Source: Pseudomonas tensinigenes
Lineage (GTDB): Bacteria > Pseudomonadota > Gammaproteobacteria > Pseudomonadales > Pseudomonadaceae
DNA length: 64,000 bases
Reading direction: 5' to 3'
Assembly: GCF_014268445.2 (NCBI RefSeq)
Contig: NZ_CP077089.1
Location: forward strand, 124,001-188,000
The notes below the pieces were generated by a model. It was not told the origin of the DNA, made no database searches, and saw nothing but the letters and a program-made list of their open reading frames with translations. Both the position numbers and the translations under genes were made by a program. Shown here piece by piece: positions 9,050-16,659 of this stretch (position 1 is its first letter; each line of letters begins with the position of its first letter).

Positions 9050-9496
9050 ATGAGTCAGATCGACATTCGACAGGTCAGCGCCGACGACCACGCCGCCTGG
9101 CTGCCGCTGTGGCAGGCCTACCTGCGGTTCTACAACACCGAACTGCCGGACGCTGTGACGCACAGCACTTGGCAGCGTTTTCTCGACCCGAGCGAGCCAA
9201 CCCACGCGGCATTGGCGTGGGCCGACGGTAAGGCCGTGGGCATGGTGCATTACATCTACCATCGCTCGAACTGGAGCATTGAAAACTCCTGCTACCTGCA
9301 AGATTTGCTGGTTGCGCCAGAAACTCGCGGCACTGGCGTCGGCCGTCTGTTGATCGAACACGTTTACGCCACAGCCAAGACTGACGGCTGCTGCAAAGTG
9401 CACTGGCTGACCCGCGAAACCAACGCCACCGCGATCCAGCTCTACGAGCGCATCGCTGAACGCCCGGGCTTCATCCAGTTTCGCAAAGCCATTTAA
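9050..9496 (+). CDS. GNAT family N-acetyltransferase
   Basis: 148 aa, compact GNAT fold. The acetyl-CoA pyrophosphate-binding motif is in LVAPETRGTGVGRLLIEH (about residues 88-105, matching R/Q-x-x-G-x-G/A). The C-terminal YERIAERPGFIQFRKAI is typical of small-molecule acetyltransferases. A good AAGGAAATTCCC ribosome site precedes it. It is the second gene of the paiB operon and by analogy with PaiA may acetylate a polyamine or other amine. The substrate cannot be read from sequence. Confidence 0.88.
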   Translation: MSQIDIRQVSADDHAAWLPLWQAYLRFYNTELPDAVTHSTWQRFLDPSEPTHAALAWADGKAVGMVHYIYHRSNWSIENSCYLQDLLVAPETRGTGVGRLLIEHVYATAKTDGCCKVHWLTRETNATAIQLYERIAERPGFIQFRKAI

Positions 9497-9508
9497 GGAG
9501 ACGCACGC

Positions 9509-10180
9509 ATGACCGCATCACTCGCTGACTGGAAAGGCGTCCCTGCCCCTAGCGCCACACTGCTCGAAGGCCGTTTCATCCGCCTGGAAAGACTCGACCC
9601 GGCGCGCCACGGTGACCAGCTGTTCGCCGCACTCGAAGGCCCCGGTGCCGATCCGAAACTCTGGGATTATTTGCCCTACGGCCCGTTCCCGGAACGCAGC
9701 GTTTTCGACGCTTGGCTGAACAACCACGCGGCCGCCAGCGACCCGTATTTCTTCAGCGTCGTTGATCGCGCCAGCGGTCAGGTACAAGGCATCCTTAGCC
9801 TGATGTCGATCGTCCCGGCCCAAGGCCGTATCGAAATCGGCCACGTCACCTTCGGCGCGCCAATGCAGCGCTCGCCGAGAAGCACCGAAGCGGTGTACCT
9901 GCTGGCCAAACACTCCTTCGACCTCGGCTACCGCCGCCTCGAATGGAAATGCAACAACGGCAACGCCCGCTCCAAATACGCCGCAGAACGTCTGGGCTTC
10001 AGCTTCGAAGGCGTGTTCCGCCAGCATATGGTGGTCAAGGGGCAGAACCGCGACACCGCGTGGTACTCGATTCTGGATAGCGAGTGGCCGACGATTGCGG
10101 CAGGTTTCGAGCGGTGGCTGTCGGATGAAAATCAGACGCCCGACGGACAGGTCAAAGGCTTGGTTGAATGCCGATCGTGA
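9509..10180 (+). CDS. GNAT family N-acetyltransferase (RimJ/RimL-like)
   Basis: 223 aa, longer than its neighbour and of the Acetyltransf_3 type: EGRFIRLERLDPARHGDQLF at the start, IEIGHVTFGAPMQRSPRSTEA in the middle, and RRLEWKCNNGNARSKYAAER, LGFSFEGVFRQHMVVKGQNR late. These resemble proteins annotated as RimJ/RimL-like or as amino-acid/antibiotic acetyltransferases. The substrate is unknown. It is the last gene of the paiB operon, 12 bases after the preceding stop, and ends just before a repeat hairpin. Confidence 0.87.
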   Translation: MTASLADWKGVPAPSATLLEGRFIRLERLDPARHGDQLFAALEGPGADPKLWDYLPYGPFPERSVFDAWLNNHAAASDPYFFSVVDRASGQVQGILSLMSIVPAQGRIEIGHVTFGAPMQRSPRSTEAVYLLAKHSFDLGYRRLEWKCNNGNARSKYAAERLGFSFEGVFRQHMVVKGQNRDTAWYSILDSEWPTIAAGFERWLSDENQTPDGQVKGLVECRS

Positions 10181-10192
10181 TTACCTGAAAAG

Positions 10193-10272
10193 CAAAAGAT
10201 CGCAGCCTGCGGCAGCTCCTACACGGGATTGACGTTCACCCTGTAGGAGATGCCGCAGGCTGCGATCTTTTG
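10193..10272. repeat. inverted repeat, class 2 (AAGATCGCAG type)
   Basis: caaaagatcgcagcctgcgg... at 10193-10222 is mirrored at 10243-10272 with few mismatches, around a 20-base loop. It sits between convergent genes and may double as a bidirectional terminator. The same family recurs at 36094, 46430 and 62322. Confidence 0.88.
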
Positions 10273-10280
10273 ATCTGTTT

Positions 10281-11195
10281 TCAGCCCAGCTTTTGCGCAA
10301 GCACCGCAATGTGCTCCGGCCCGATCCCGCAGCAACCACCCAGATGGCTCGCACCGCGCTGCTGCCAGTCAATCGCCCAATGCAGGTAACCCGGCGGATC
10401 CAGATCCTCGCGTAGCGGATCGAGTCCGTCATTGGCCGTAGCCTCTTTGGGCTGCGGCGGAAACGCATTGGCGTAAGCACCAATGTTTATCTTCACGCCC
10501 AGACGCTCGAAGGTTTCACGCGCGGCATCAATCGCGGCACCGATCACTTCTGGCTGACTGCAATTGAACAACAACGTCTCGACACCCAAGTCAGCCGCCA
10601 CCGCAGCGGCTTCGGCGACAGGCTCTCCAGAGCGCAGGCGCGGCACTTCATCGGTGTCTTCGTCCTTCAAGGTGAACGACAACCAGAACGGTTTGCCATC
10701 CTTCGGCAACCCGGCGTGAATGGCGCGCGCCTCGATGATCGAACTCTGGGTTTCCGCCAGCCACAGATCAACGTGCGGTGTCAGGCCATTGACCAAGGGC
10801 GTCAGCAACTCGGTTACTCGTGCGGCCTCGAACAGATCCGGACGATAGGAGCCAAACAGCGGCGGCAATGAGCCGGCCACCCGCACGGATTTTCCCGAGG
10901 CCTGCACCGCACGCCGCGCCAGCTCACCGGCCAACGCGGCCAGCGCCTGCCCTTCGGCGGCGAAACGTTCTTCGCCAATATGGAACGGCACCACGGCGTA
11001 ACTATTGGTGGTAATCACATTGGCGCCACTGGCGATATAAGCGGCATGCACCCCCTCAACCGCTTGCGGCGCCTCGCTCAACGCCAGCGCCGACCACTCC
11101 GGCTGACGAAATGGCGCCCCGGCGCGCTGCAACTCACGGCCCATGCCGCCATCGAGAATAATCGTGCTGCCTGCGCCCATATGCTTTTCACTCAT
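10281..11195 (-). CDS. homocysteine S-methyltransferase family protein
   Basis: About 304 aa. It transfers a methyl group, from S-methylmethionine or SAM in characterised relatives, to homocysteine to form methionine. The start TIILDGGMGRELQRAGAPF and the zinc-site cysteines in LLFNCSQPEVI and GGCCGIGPEHI are all present. Start choice is uncertain: ATG at 11195, ATG at 11180 or GTG at 11216. I favour the two ATGs because the GTG lacks a ribosome site. It is divergent from an amino-acid ABC transporter. In E. coli the related MmuM pairs with the S-methylmethionine importer MmuP, so the transporter here may feed this enzyme (inference). Confidence 0.88.
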   Translation of the reverse strand: MSEKHMGAGSTIILDGGMGRELQRAGAPFRQPEWSALALSEAPQAVEGVHAAYIASGANVITTNSYAVVPFHIGEERFAAEGQALAALAGELARRAVQASGKSVRVAGSLPPLFGSYRPDLFEAARVTELLTPLVNGLTPHVDLWLAETQSSIIEARAIHAGLPKDGKPFWLSFTLKDEDTDEVPRLRSGEPVAEAAAVAADLGVETLLFNCSQPEVIGAAIDAARETFERLGVKINIGAYANAFPPQPKEATANDGLDPLREDLDPPGYLHWAIDWQQRGASHLGGCCGIGPEHIAVLAQKLG

Positions 11196-11293
11196 ATGCT
11201 TATGAAAATAACTCACTATCAGAGTCGTTCTTATAACTATTTAATACGCACCATTCCGTTAAAAACAACCTCTTTTTTACCCAGGGATCGACT

Positions 11294-12115
11294 GTGAAAT
11301 TTAAACCGCTACTGGCCCTGGGCCTGACGATTCTGGCCGCTTCCACTCACGCCTTTGCTGGCGCCACGCTGGATCGTATCGAGCAGAAAAAAGAACTGGT
11401 CGGCGTGCTGATGGAAAGCTATCCACCGTTCTCGTTTCTCAATGACCAGAACCAGCTCGATGGCTTCGACGTGGACGTCGCCAAAGCCGTAGCTGACAAG
11501 TTGGGCGTCAAGCTACGCCTGGAAACGCCGTCCTGGGACGTCATTGCCGCCGGCCGCTGGAGCGGGCGCTACGATATCTGCATCTGCTCGATGACGCCGA
11601 GCAAGGCCCGCGCCGAAGTGTTCGATTTCCCGGTCAAGTACTACGCTTCTCCAGCGGTGATCGTGGTCAACGCCAAGGATGATCGGATTCACGCTGCCAA
11701 GGATCTGAGTGGCAAAAAAGTCGGCCTCACCAGCGCGTCCAGTTACGAAAGTTATCTGAACAAGAACCTGGTCATCGAAGGCGCCGAAGACACGCAGTTG
11801 CAGTACCCGTTCGACGATGTGCAGATCGCGCCATACGATACCGACAACGTCGCCTTCCAGGACTTGGGCCTGGGCGCCGGCGTACGCCTGGATGCAATCC
11901 TCACCAACCTCGTCACCGCGCAACCACGTCTGAACCAGGACAAACGCTTCAAACTGGCCGGCGCGCCGCTGTATTCGGAGCCGAACTCGGTGGCCATCGA
12001 AAAGGGCGACGCGCAATGGGACGCCAAAGTGCGCGAGGTGTTCGCGCAACTGAAACAGGACGGCACCCTGAGCAAGCTGTCGCAAAAATGGATCGGCGCT
12101 GATATCAGCCAATGA
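11294..12115 (+). CDS. amino-acid ABC transporter substrate-binding protein
   Basis: 273 aa, begins with GTG behind CAGGGATCGACT. A Sec signal peptide (KPLLALGLTILAASTHAFAG) is followed by a family-3 solute-binding domain: LVGVLMESYPPFSFLND, DGFDVDVAKAVADKLGV and DICICSMTPSKARAEVFDF. It acts in the periplasm and delivers a polar amino acid or related compound to the permease encoded next. Its stop overlaps the permease start by 4 bases. The ligand is not identifiable from sequence; sulfur compounds are plausible because of the divergent homocysteine methyltransferase. Confidence 0.92.
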   Translation: MKFKPLLALGLTILAASTHAFAGATLDRIEQKKELVGVLMESYPPFSFLNDQNQLDGFDVDVAKAVADKLGVKLRLETPSWDVIAAGRWSGRYDICICSMTPSKARAEVFDFPVKYYASPAVIVVNAKDDRIHAAKDLSGKKVGLTSASSYESYLNKNLVIEGAEDTQLQYPFDDVQIAPYDTDNVAFQDLGLGAGVRLDAILTNLVTAQPRLNQDKRFKLAGAPLYSEPNSVAIEKGDAQWDAKVREVFAQLKQDGTLSKLSQKWIGADISQ

Positions 12116-12948
12116 CTTCTTTCCCGACGCCTCCCCAGCCACCGCAACCGGTGGCTGAAACACGCCTGCAACGCCTGTTCGGTTTTCGAACGCGGCTGTA
12201 CCTGACCTGGGCAACGCTGTTCTGCCTGTTCGCCGGGTTCTTCCTGAGCTTCGACCTGAAGTTCTCGATCATCCTCGACAAGCTGCCCAATCTGGTCGGC
12301 CTGCACCTGGCGCCCAACGGCTTCTTGCAGGGTGCAGCGCTGACGCTGTTCCTCTGCGTGTGCTCGATTGTCGCTTCGTCCCTGCTGGGCTTCATCACGG
12401 CATTGGCACGCCTGTCGAAAAGCGCCGTGGCGTTCGGCATCGCCAGTTTTTACACCTCGTTCTTTCGCGGCACGCCACTGCTCATCCAGATCCTGCTGAT
12501 CTACCTCGGCTTGCCGCAACTGGGCATCGTGCCTGGCGCCATCGTCGCGGGCATCATTGCCCTGTCGTTGAACTACGGCGCCTATCTCAGCGAGATCTTT
12601 CGCGCCGGCATCCTCGGGGTCGACCACGGCCAACGCGAAGCTTCGCTGGCACTGGGTATGCGCGAGACAGTGATTTTCTGGCGCATCACCCTGCCGCAAG
12701 CCATGCGCACAATCATCCCGCCCACGACCAACCAGTTCATTTCGATGCTCAAGGACTCGTCACTGATTTCGGTGATGGGCGTCTGGGAAGTGATGTTTCT
12801 CGCCCAGTCATACGGGCGCTCAAGCTACCGCTACATCGAAATGCTGACGACGGCGGCGATCATTTACTGGCTGATGTCGATTGGCCTCGAGTTGATTCAG
12901 GCGCGCATGGAGCGGCATTACGGCAAGGCATACGTGCGGCGGAGCTAG
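12112..12948 (+). CDS. amino-acid ABC transporter permease (HisM/GlnP type)
   Basis: 278 aa inner-membrane protein with a non-conserved 40-residue N-terminal extension, then about five to six transmembrane helices. GAALTLFLCVCSIVASSLLGF and FFRGTPLLIQILLIYLGLPQ are classic of the HisM/GlnP group. The EAA loop, ASLALGMRETVIFWRITLPQAMRTI, contacts the ATPase. No ATP-binding subunit gene follows; the next gene is a convergent XRE regulator. The ATPase must therefore be encoded elsewhere or borrowed. Confidence 0.92.
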   Translation: MTSFPTPPQPPQPVAETRLQRLFGFRTRLYLTWATLFCLFAGFFLSFDLKFSIILDKLPNLVGLHLAPNGFLQGAALTLFLCVCSIVASSLLGFITALARLSKSAVAFGIASFYTSFFRGTPLLIQILLIYLGLPQLGIVPGAIVAGIIALSLNYGAYLSEIFRAGILGVDHGQREASLALGMRETVIFWRITLPQAMRTIIPPTTNQFISMLKDSSLISVMGVWEVMFLAQSYGRSSYRYIEMLTTAAIIYWLMSIGLELIQARMERHYGKAYVRRS

Positions 12949-12980
12949 GGTGATCAGCACCTTGCGGGCTGCGTCGGGTT

Positions 12981-13259
12981 TTAATGGGGCTCTCGGCGTA
13001 CCCGCACAACGCCCATTTTCAGGCCAAACAATCGGAATATTGAGTCCAACGACCTCAACGTCTGATTACCCTCAGCGTGCTCTATGTGTATCAACGTGCG
13101 GACCGAAATTTTGCACATCTTAGCGAATTGGATTTGATGCAGCCCTGTCACCTCAACTCGTAAACGGCGGACGGCTTCGCTGATTTCCAATGTCCCGTCG
13201 GCCAGCGCTTCTTGGATGCTTTCGATGAGCGCCATGCGCTCAGGTACCGTCAGGCTCAT
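12981..13259 (-). CDS. small XRE-type helix-turn-helix protein
   Basis: 92 aa from ATG 13259 (GGGA seven bases upstream); a GTG at 13271 would add four residues. The C-terminal half reads FAKMCKISVRTLIHIEHAEG followed by NQTLRSLDSIFRLFGLKMG, a HigA/HipB-like HTH. The N-terminal half (ERMALIESIQEALADGTLEI) is helical. No toxin partner is seen next to it. It is divergent from the first autotransporter, and the shared intergenic region holds a 9-bp inverted repeat that could be its operator. Confidence 0.78.
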   Translation of the reverse strand: MSLTVPERMALIESIQEALADGTLEISEAVRRLRVEVTGLHQIQFAKMCKISVRTLIHIEHAEGNQTLRSLDSIFRLFGLKMGVVRVRREPH

Positions 13260-13363
13260 TGCAGATCCCACGCTTTCATTTCCTGTACTTTTAAATACAT
13301 TTCAACAGAGCCTTCATTGATGCCGGATGCAATGTAGTGCATTCAAAGCCTGATAGAACGCCA

Positions 13364-13387
13364 AAATCTGCAACAAAATGCAGATTT
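13364..13387. promoter_or_regulatory. perfect inverted repeat, candidate operator
   Basis: AAATCTGCA (13364-13372) and TGCAGATTT (13379-13387) with a 6-base A-rich loop. A degenerate second copy (AAATCTG... TGCAGAT) follows within about 50 bases, giving several TGCA and ATGCA elements in the divergent promoter region of the XRE gene and the autotransporter. Confidence 0.6.
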
Positions 13388-13502
13388 ACCCCTGACAAGC
13401 GAAATCTGAATGCAAAACAATGCAGATCAACCAACGACATCATTCTGTAAAAACCCTTCGCTATACAGGACGGCCCGCTTATAACAAAAAGGCTGTCCGA
13501 CC

Positions 13503-16460
13503 ATGCCGTTCCCGCCCCAGCGTCTGTCTCTCGCCATCGCCCTGTTGATCGCCGCCACGGCAGCCCACGGCAAAACCGTGCAGATCGACACCGCCACCAC
13601 GGCAGCGCAAACGCTGGGTGGCAACGATACGTTGACGATTTCCGCGCCGGGCAGCATCACCAACAGCGGCAAGGCCGTGAGCCTGAAAGACAAGACCAGT
13701 GGTGCGGGTGTGGTGGTCGATAACGCCGGGAAAATCATTTCAACAGGCGGACGGGCCATCGACAGCAGTGGCAACCTGACCCAGGCGCGCAACTACACAA
13801 TCTACAACCGCAGCGGTGGGCAGATTCTCGGCGCCAACGACGCCTTGCGCATCGACAGCAATTTCGTCAGCGGCAGTTTGGTGATCGACAACAGCGGCGT
13901 GATTCGCTCCACCACCGGCCAGGGTCTGGATCTGGACGCGATGCGCAGTGACGGCGTGAAGACCACCATCATCAACCGCGCCAGCGGGCTGATTCGCGGC
14001 GACGCCAGCGACGGCATGAAGACCGGCGCCAACGCGACCATTACCAACTACGGCGAGATTTCCACCGGCGATTCGCACAATGCCGACGAGAAATTAGACG
14101 GCATCGATATCGATTCCGCGAGCGGTGTCAGCGTGACCAACTACGGGGTGATTTCCGGTGGCCGCCATGGCATCACCACCGATCTTGGCGCGACGCTGAT
14201 CAACTACGGGCAGATCACTGGCCGCAATGGTTCCGGCTTCGGTTCCGACGGCGATGGCACGGTGATTAACCACGGCACCATCACTGGCGCTTACTCAGGC
14301 TTGCAAGCGAACGGTGACGGCGACGGCGTGGACATCGACAAGATCGCCCACATCGAAAACTACGGGACCATTCAAGGCGTCGGTGCCGGCGGTGTCGACA
14401 AGGGCGGTTTCGCCAATGGCAGCGAAGGTATCGCGCTGGGTGGCGGTTACATTCTCAACGCCAGCAACGCTTTGATCAGCGGCGCCGATAGCGCCATTCT
14501 GGTCGACGATGGCAGCGGCGGCTCGGGGCTGGCGGCGACCACTCTGGAAAACTTCGGCACCATTCAAGGCCTCAACGGTTTCGGCGTAAAGCTCGTCGGC
14601 GAGTTCGCCGACAACGTCATCAACGGCGGCACGATCAGTGGCAGCAATGGCCTGGCGCTGGATCTGGGCGGCGGTAACGACAGCCTGACCTTGCGCAACG
14701 GCAGTCGCTTTGTCGGCGTTGTGGATGGCGGCAGCGGTTATGACCGGGTGGTGATGGATGACGCGGCCGGTGGCAGCTTCGGCGCCAGTCGCAACTTCGA
14801 ATGGCTGGAGGTCGAACAAGGTGCGTGGACGCTCACCGGCAGCGGCGACTTCAGTGACGGTGGCGCGGTGCGCGACGGTGCCACACTGGTCAACCAAGGC
14901 AGCATCGCCGGCAACCTGACCGTGGATGCCGGCGGTGTGTATGCCGGTGGCGGTTCGGTGGGCAGCCTCACTGTCAACGGCACATTGCGCACCGATACCA
15001 GCCTCGGTCGCGCAACCATCGTTCGCGATTTGAACATGGGCAGCACAGCCACCCTCGCTTACGGCGTCAACGCCGACGGCAGCAGCGCGCCGGTACAGGT
15101 CGGCGGCATCGCCAATCTCAACGGCGCAACGCTCGCAGTGAATCCCGGCAGCGGCACGTATCCATGGCAGAGCCACTACACCGTGCTGCAAGCGGCGCAG
15201 GTCAACGGCACTTTCGGCAAAGTCAGCAGCGACTACGCATTCCTGACGCCGACCCTCGCCTACACGCCTACCCAAGTTGACCTGACCTACACTCGCAACG
15301 ACGTGGCTTTCAATGAGTTCGCCACGACCGGCAACGGCACAAACGCCGCCAACAGCCTCGCCTCAATCGGCAAAAACAGTGCGCTGTACAACGCCTTGCT
15401 CAATACCAGCCAAAGCAGCGCTGGCGCGGCGATCGAGCAACTGGCCGGTGCCAGCAACGCCAACCTGACCAGCGCCACCCTCGGCGCCAGCAGTCAGGTC
15501 GGCAGCAGCATGCTCTCGGCGATGCAGCAAATGGGCGGCAGCCCGGGACTGCTGGTCGGTCTCGACCAACGCGACACACCCGTGCTGGCAGCCAATGGCG
15601 TGCCGTCCGAGGCGCGCAACCTGAATGACCCGAACGCTCGCGGCCGCCTCTGGCTGCAAGGCATCGGCGGCTACGGCAAACTCGATGGCGAGCACGGCAG
15701 CAGTGGTCTGGAGCAACGCACCAAGGGCAACGTGCTGGGCGCCGACTGGTCACTGAATCCGGCATGGCGCCTGGGCGTACTGGGCGGTTATTCGAAAACC
15801 GATCTGGACGCGACCGGCGTCGACGGCAACGTTGAGAGCTGGCACGCAGGCGTCTACGCGCTACATCAAAACGGCCCGATCTCGCTGCGTCTCGGCGCGG
15901 CGTACAGCGGCCATCAGGGCGAAAGCAAACGCACCATCGCCTTCAATGGTTTCAGCGACCGCCCGAAAGGCGACTACGACGCCGATAGCCAGCAAGCCTT
16001 CGCCGAACTCGGCTATGCCATGGGCAGCGGCCGCCTCAGCGCCGAACCGTTCGCCAGCCTCGGTTATCAGCGTTACCACCGCGACAGCTATCAGGAAAAA
16101 GGTGGCGCCGCCGCGCTGCAAGTCGACAGCCAGACCCAGGACAACTTCAGCAGTACCTTCGGCCTGCGCCTGGCGCACCTGAGCAGCCTCGACAATGGCA
16201 TGAGCGTAACGCCGCGCATGGCCGCTGGCTGGAAACACACCTACGGCGATGTCAGCAACTCGACGCGTCAGGCGTTTGTGACTGGCGGCACGGCGTTCAG
16301 TGTCGATGGCAGCTCGCTGGATCGTGACAGCCTGGTGCTGGAGGCCGGGCTGGATGTGGGGATTTCTGCGCGGCATACCTTGGGTGTGGGATACAGCGGT
16401 GAGATCGGCAGCAACAGCCGCAATCACGGTTTGATCGGGCAGTGGCAGATGAGTTTTTGA
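13503..16460 (+). CDS. type V autotransporter with beta-helical passenger
   Basis: 985 aa. A Sec signal peptide (RLSLAIALLIAATAAHGK) is followed by a passenger of about 600 residues built from repeats of the form N-Y/F/H-G-x-I-x-G: NYGEISTGD, NYGVISGGR, NYGQITGRN, NHGTITGAY, NYGTIQGVG and NFGTIQGLN. This predicts a right-handed beta-helix. The C-terminal ~280 residues are an autotransporter barrel starting near GRLWLQGIGGYGKLDG and ending in the aromatic-terminated GQWQMSF. It would be inserted in the outer membrane with the passenger displayed at the surface. No protease or lipase catalytic motif is evident, so adhesion or biofilm is the default guess. A paralogue follows at 16660. Confidence 0.92.
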   Translation: MPFPPQRLSLAIALLIAATAAHGKTVQIDTATTAAQTLGGNDTLTISAPGSITNSGKAVSLKDKTSGAGVVVDNAGKIISTGGRAIDSSGNLTQARNYTIYNRSGGQILGANDALRIDSNFVSGSLVIDNSGVIRSTTGQGLDLDAMRSDGVKTTIINRASGLIRGDASDGMKTGANATITNYGEISTGDSHNADEKLDGIDIDSASGVSVTNYGVISGGRHGITTDLGATLINYGQITGRNGSGFGSDGDGTVINHGTITGAYSGLQANGDGDGVDIDKIAHIENYGTIQGVGAGGVDKGGFANGSEGIALGGGYILNASNALISGADSAILVDDGSGGSGLAATTLENFGTIQGLNGFGVKLVGEFADNVINGGTISGSNGLALDLGGGNDSLTLRNGSRFVGVVDGGSGYDRVVMDDAAGGSFGASRNFEWLEVEQGAWTLTGSGDFSDGGAVRDGATLVNQGSIAGNLTVDAGGVYAGGGSVGSLTVNGTLRTDTSLGRATIVRDLNMGSTATLAYGVNADGSSAPVQVGGIANLNGATLAVNPGSGTYPWQSHYTVLQAAQVNGTFGKVSSDYAFLTPTLAYTPTQVDLTYTRNDVAFNEFATTGNGTNAANSLASIGKNSALYNALLNTSQSSAGAAIEQLAGASNANLTSATLGASSQVGSSMLSAMQQMGGSPGLLVGLDQRDTPVLAANGVPSEARNLNDPNARGRLWLQGIGGYGKLDGEHGSSGLEQRTKGNVLGADWSLNPAWRLGVLGGYSKTDLDATGVDGNVESWHAGVYALHQNGPISLRLGAAYSGHQGESKRTIAFNGFSDRPKGDYDADSQQAFAELGYAMGSGRLSAEPFASLGYQRYHRDSYQEKGGAAALQVDSQTQDNFSSTFGLRLAHLSSLDNGMSVTPRMAAGWKHTYGDVSNSTRQAFVTGGTAFSVDGSSLDRDSLVLEAGLDVGISARHTLGVGYSGEIGSNSRNHGLIGQWQMSF

Positions 16461-16566
16461 GGGTTGAACAGCCGGCGGGGTCTTGATTGGTTGTAGGAAA
16501 AAGGACCGCGACAGCCGAGTAAAAGGCTTGGTTGCGGATCTGAGGGTCATTTTCTACAAAACGATG

Positions 16567-16612
16567 CGATGTCGCCTGCAAGCCTGCGGGAAGCAGCCGA
16601 CATCGGATTTTT
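16567..16612 (+). terminator. terminator-like hairpin between the two autotransporters
   Basis: CGATGTCG (16567-16574) pairs perfectly with CGACATCG (16598-16605). CTGC/GCAG extends the stem inward past one mismatch, and GATTTTTC follows. It lies about 105 bases after the first autotransporter stop. Confidence 0.65.
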
Positions 16613-16627
16613 CGGGGCATCAATAGA

Positions 16628-16656
16628 GTTGGGTCTCTTATTAAAAGAGATCCAAC
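16628..16656 (+). promoter_or_regulatory. 5' leader hairpin covering the ribosome site of the second autotransporter
   Basis: GTTGGGTCTCTT (16628-16639) pairs with AAGAGATCCAAC (16645-16656) around ATTAA. The stem is 12 bp with one G-U pair, and its 3' side ends three bases before the ATG at 16660. The only Shine-Dalgarno-like run, AAGAGA, is inside the 3' arm. Confidence 0.7.
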
Positions 16657-16659
16657 TGA

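Noticed and set aside
12981..13271. Toxin-antitoxin module with the XRE protein as antitoxin
   Set aside because: No small toxin-like gene on either side; the next gene is the ABC permease or the autotransporter.
14295..15275. Antisense open frame within the first autotransporter
   Set aside because: Generated by the regular glycine/asparagine repeat codons; no ribosome site or family.
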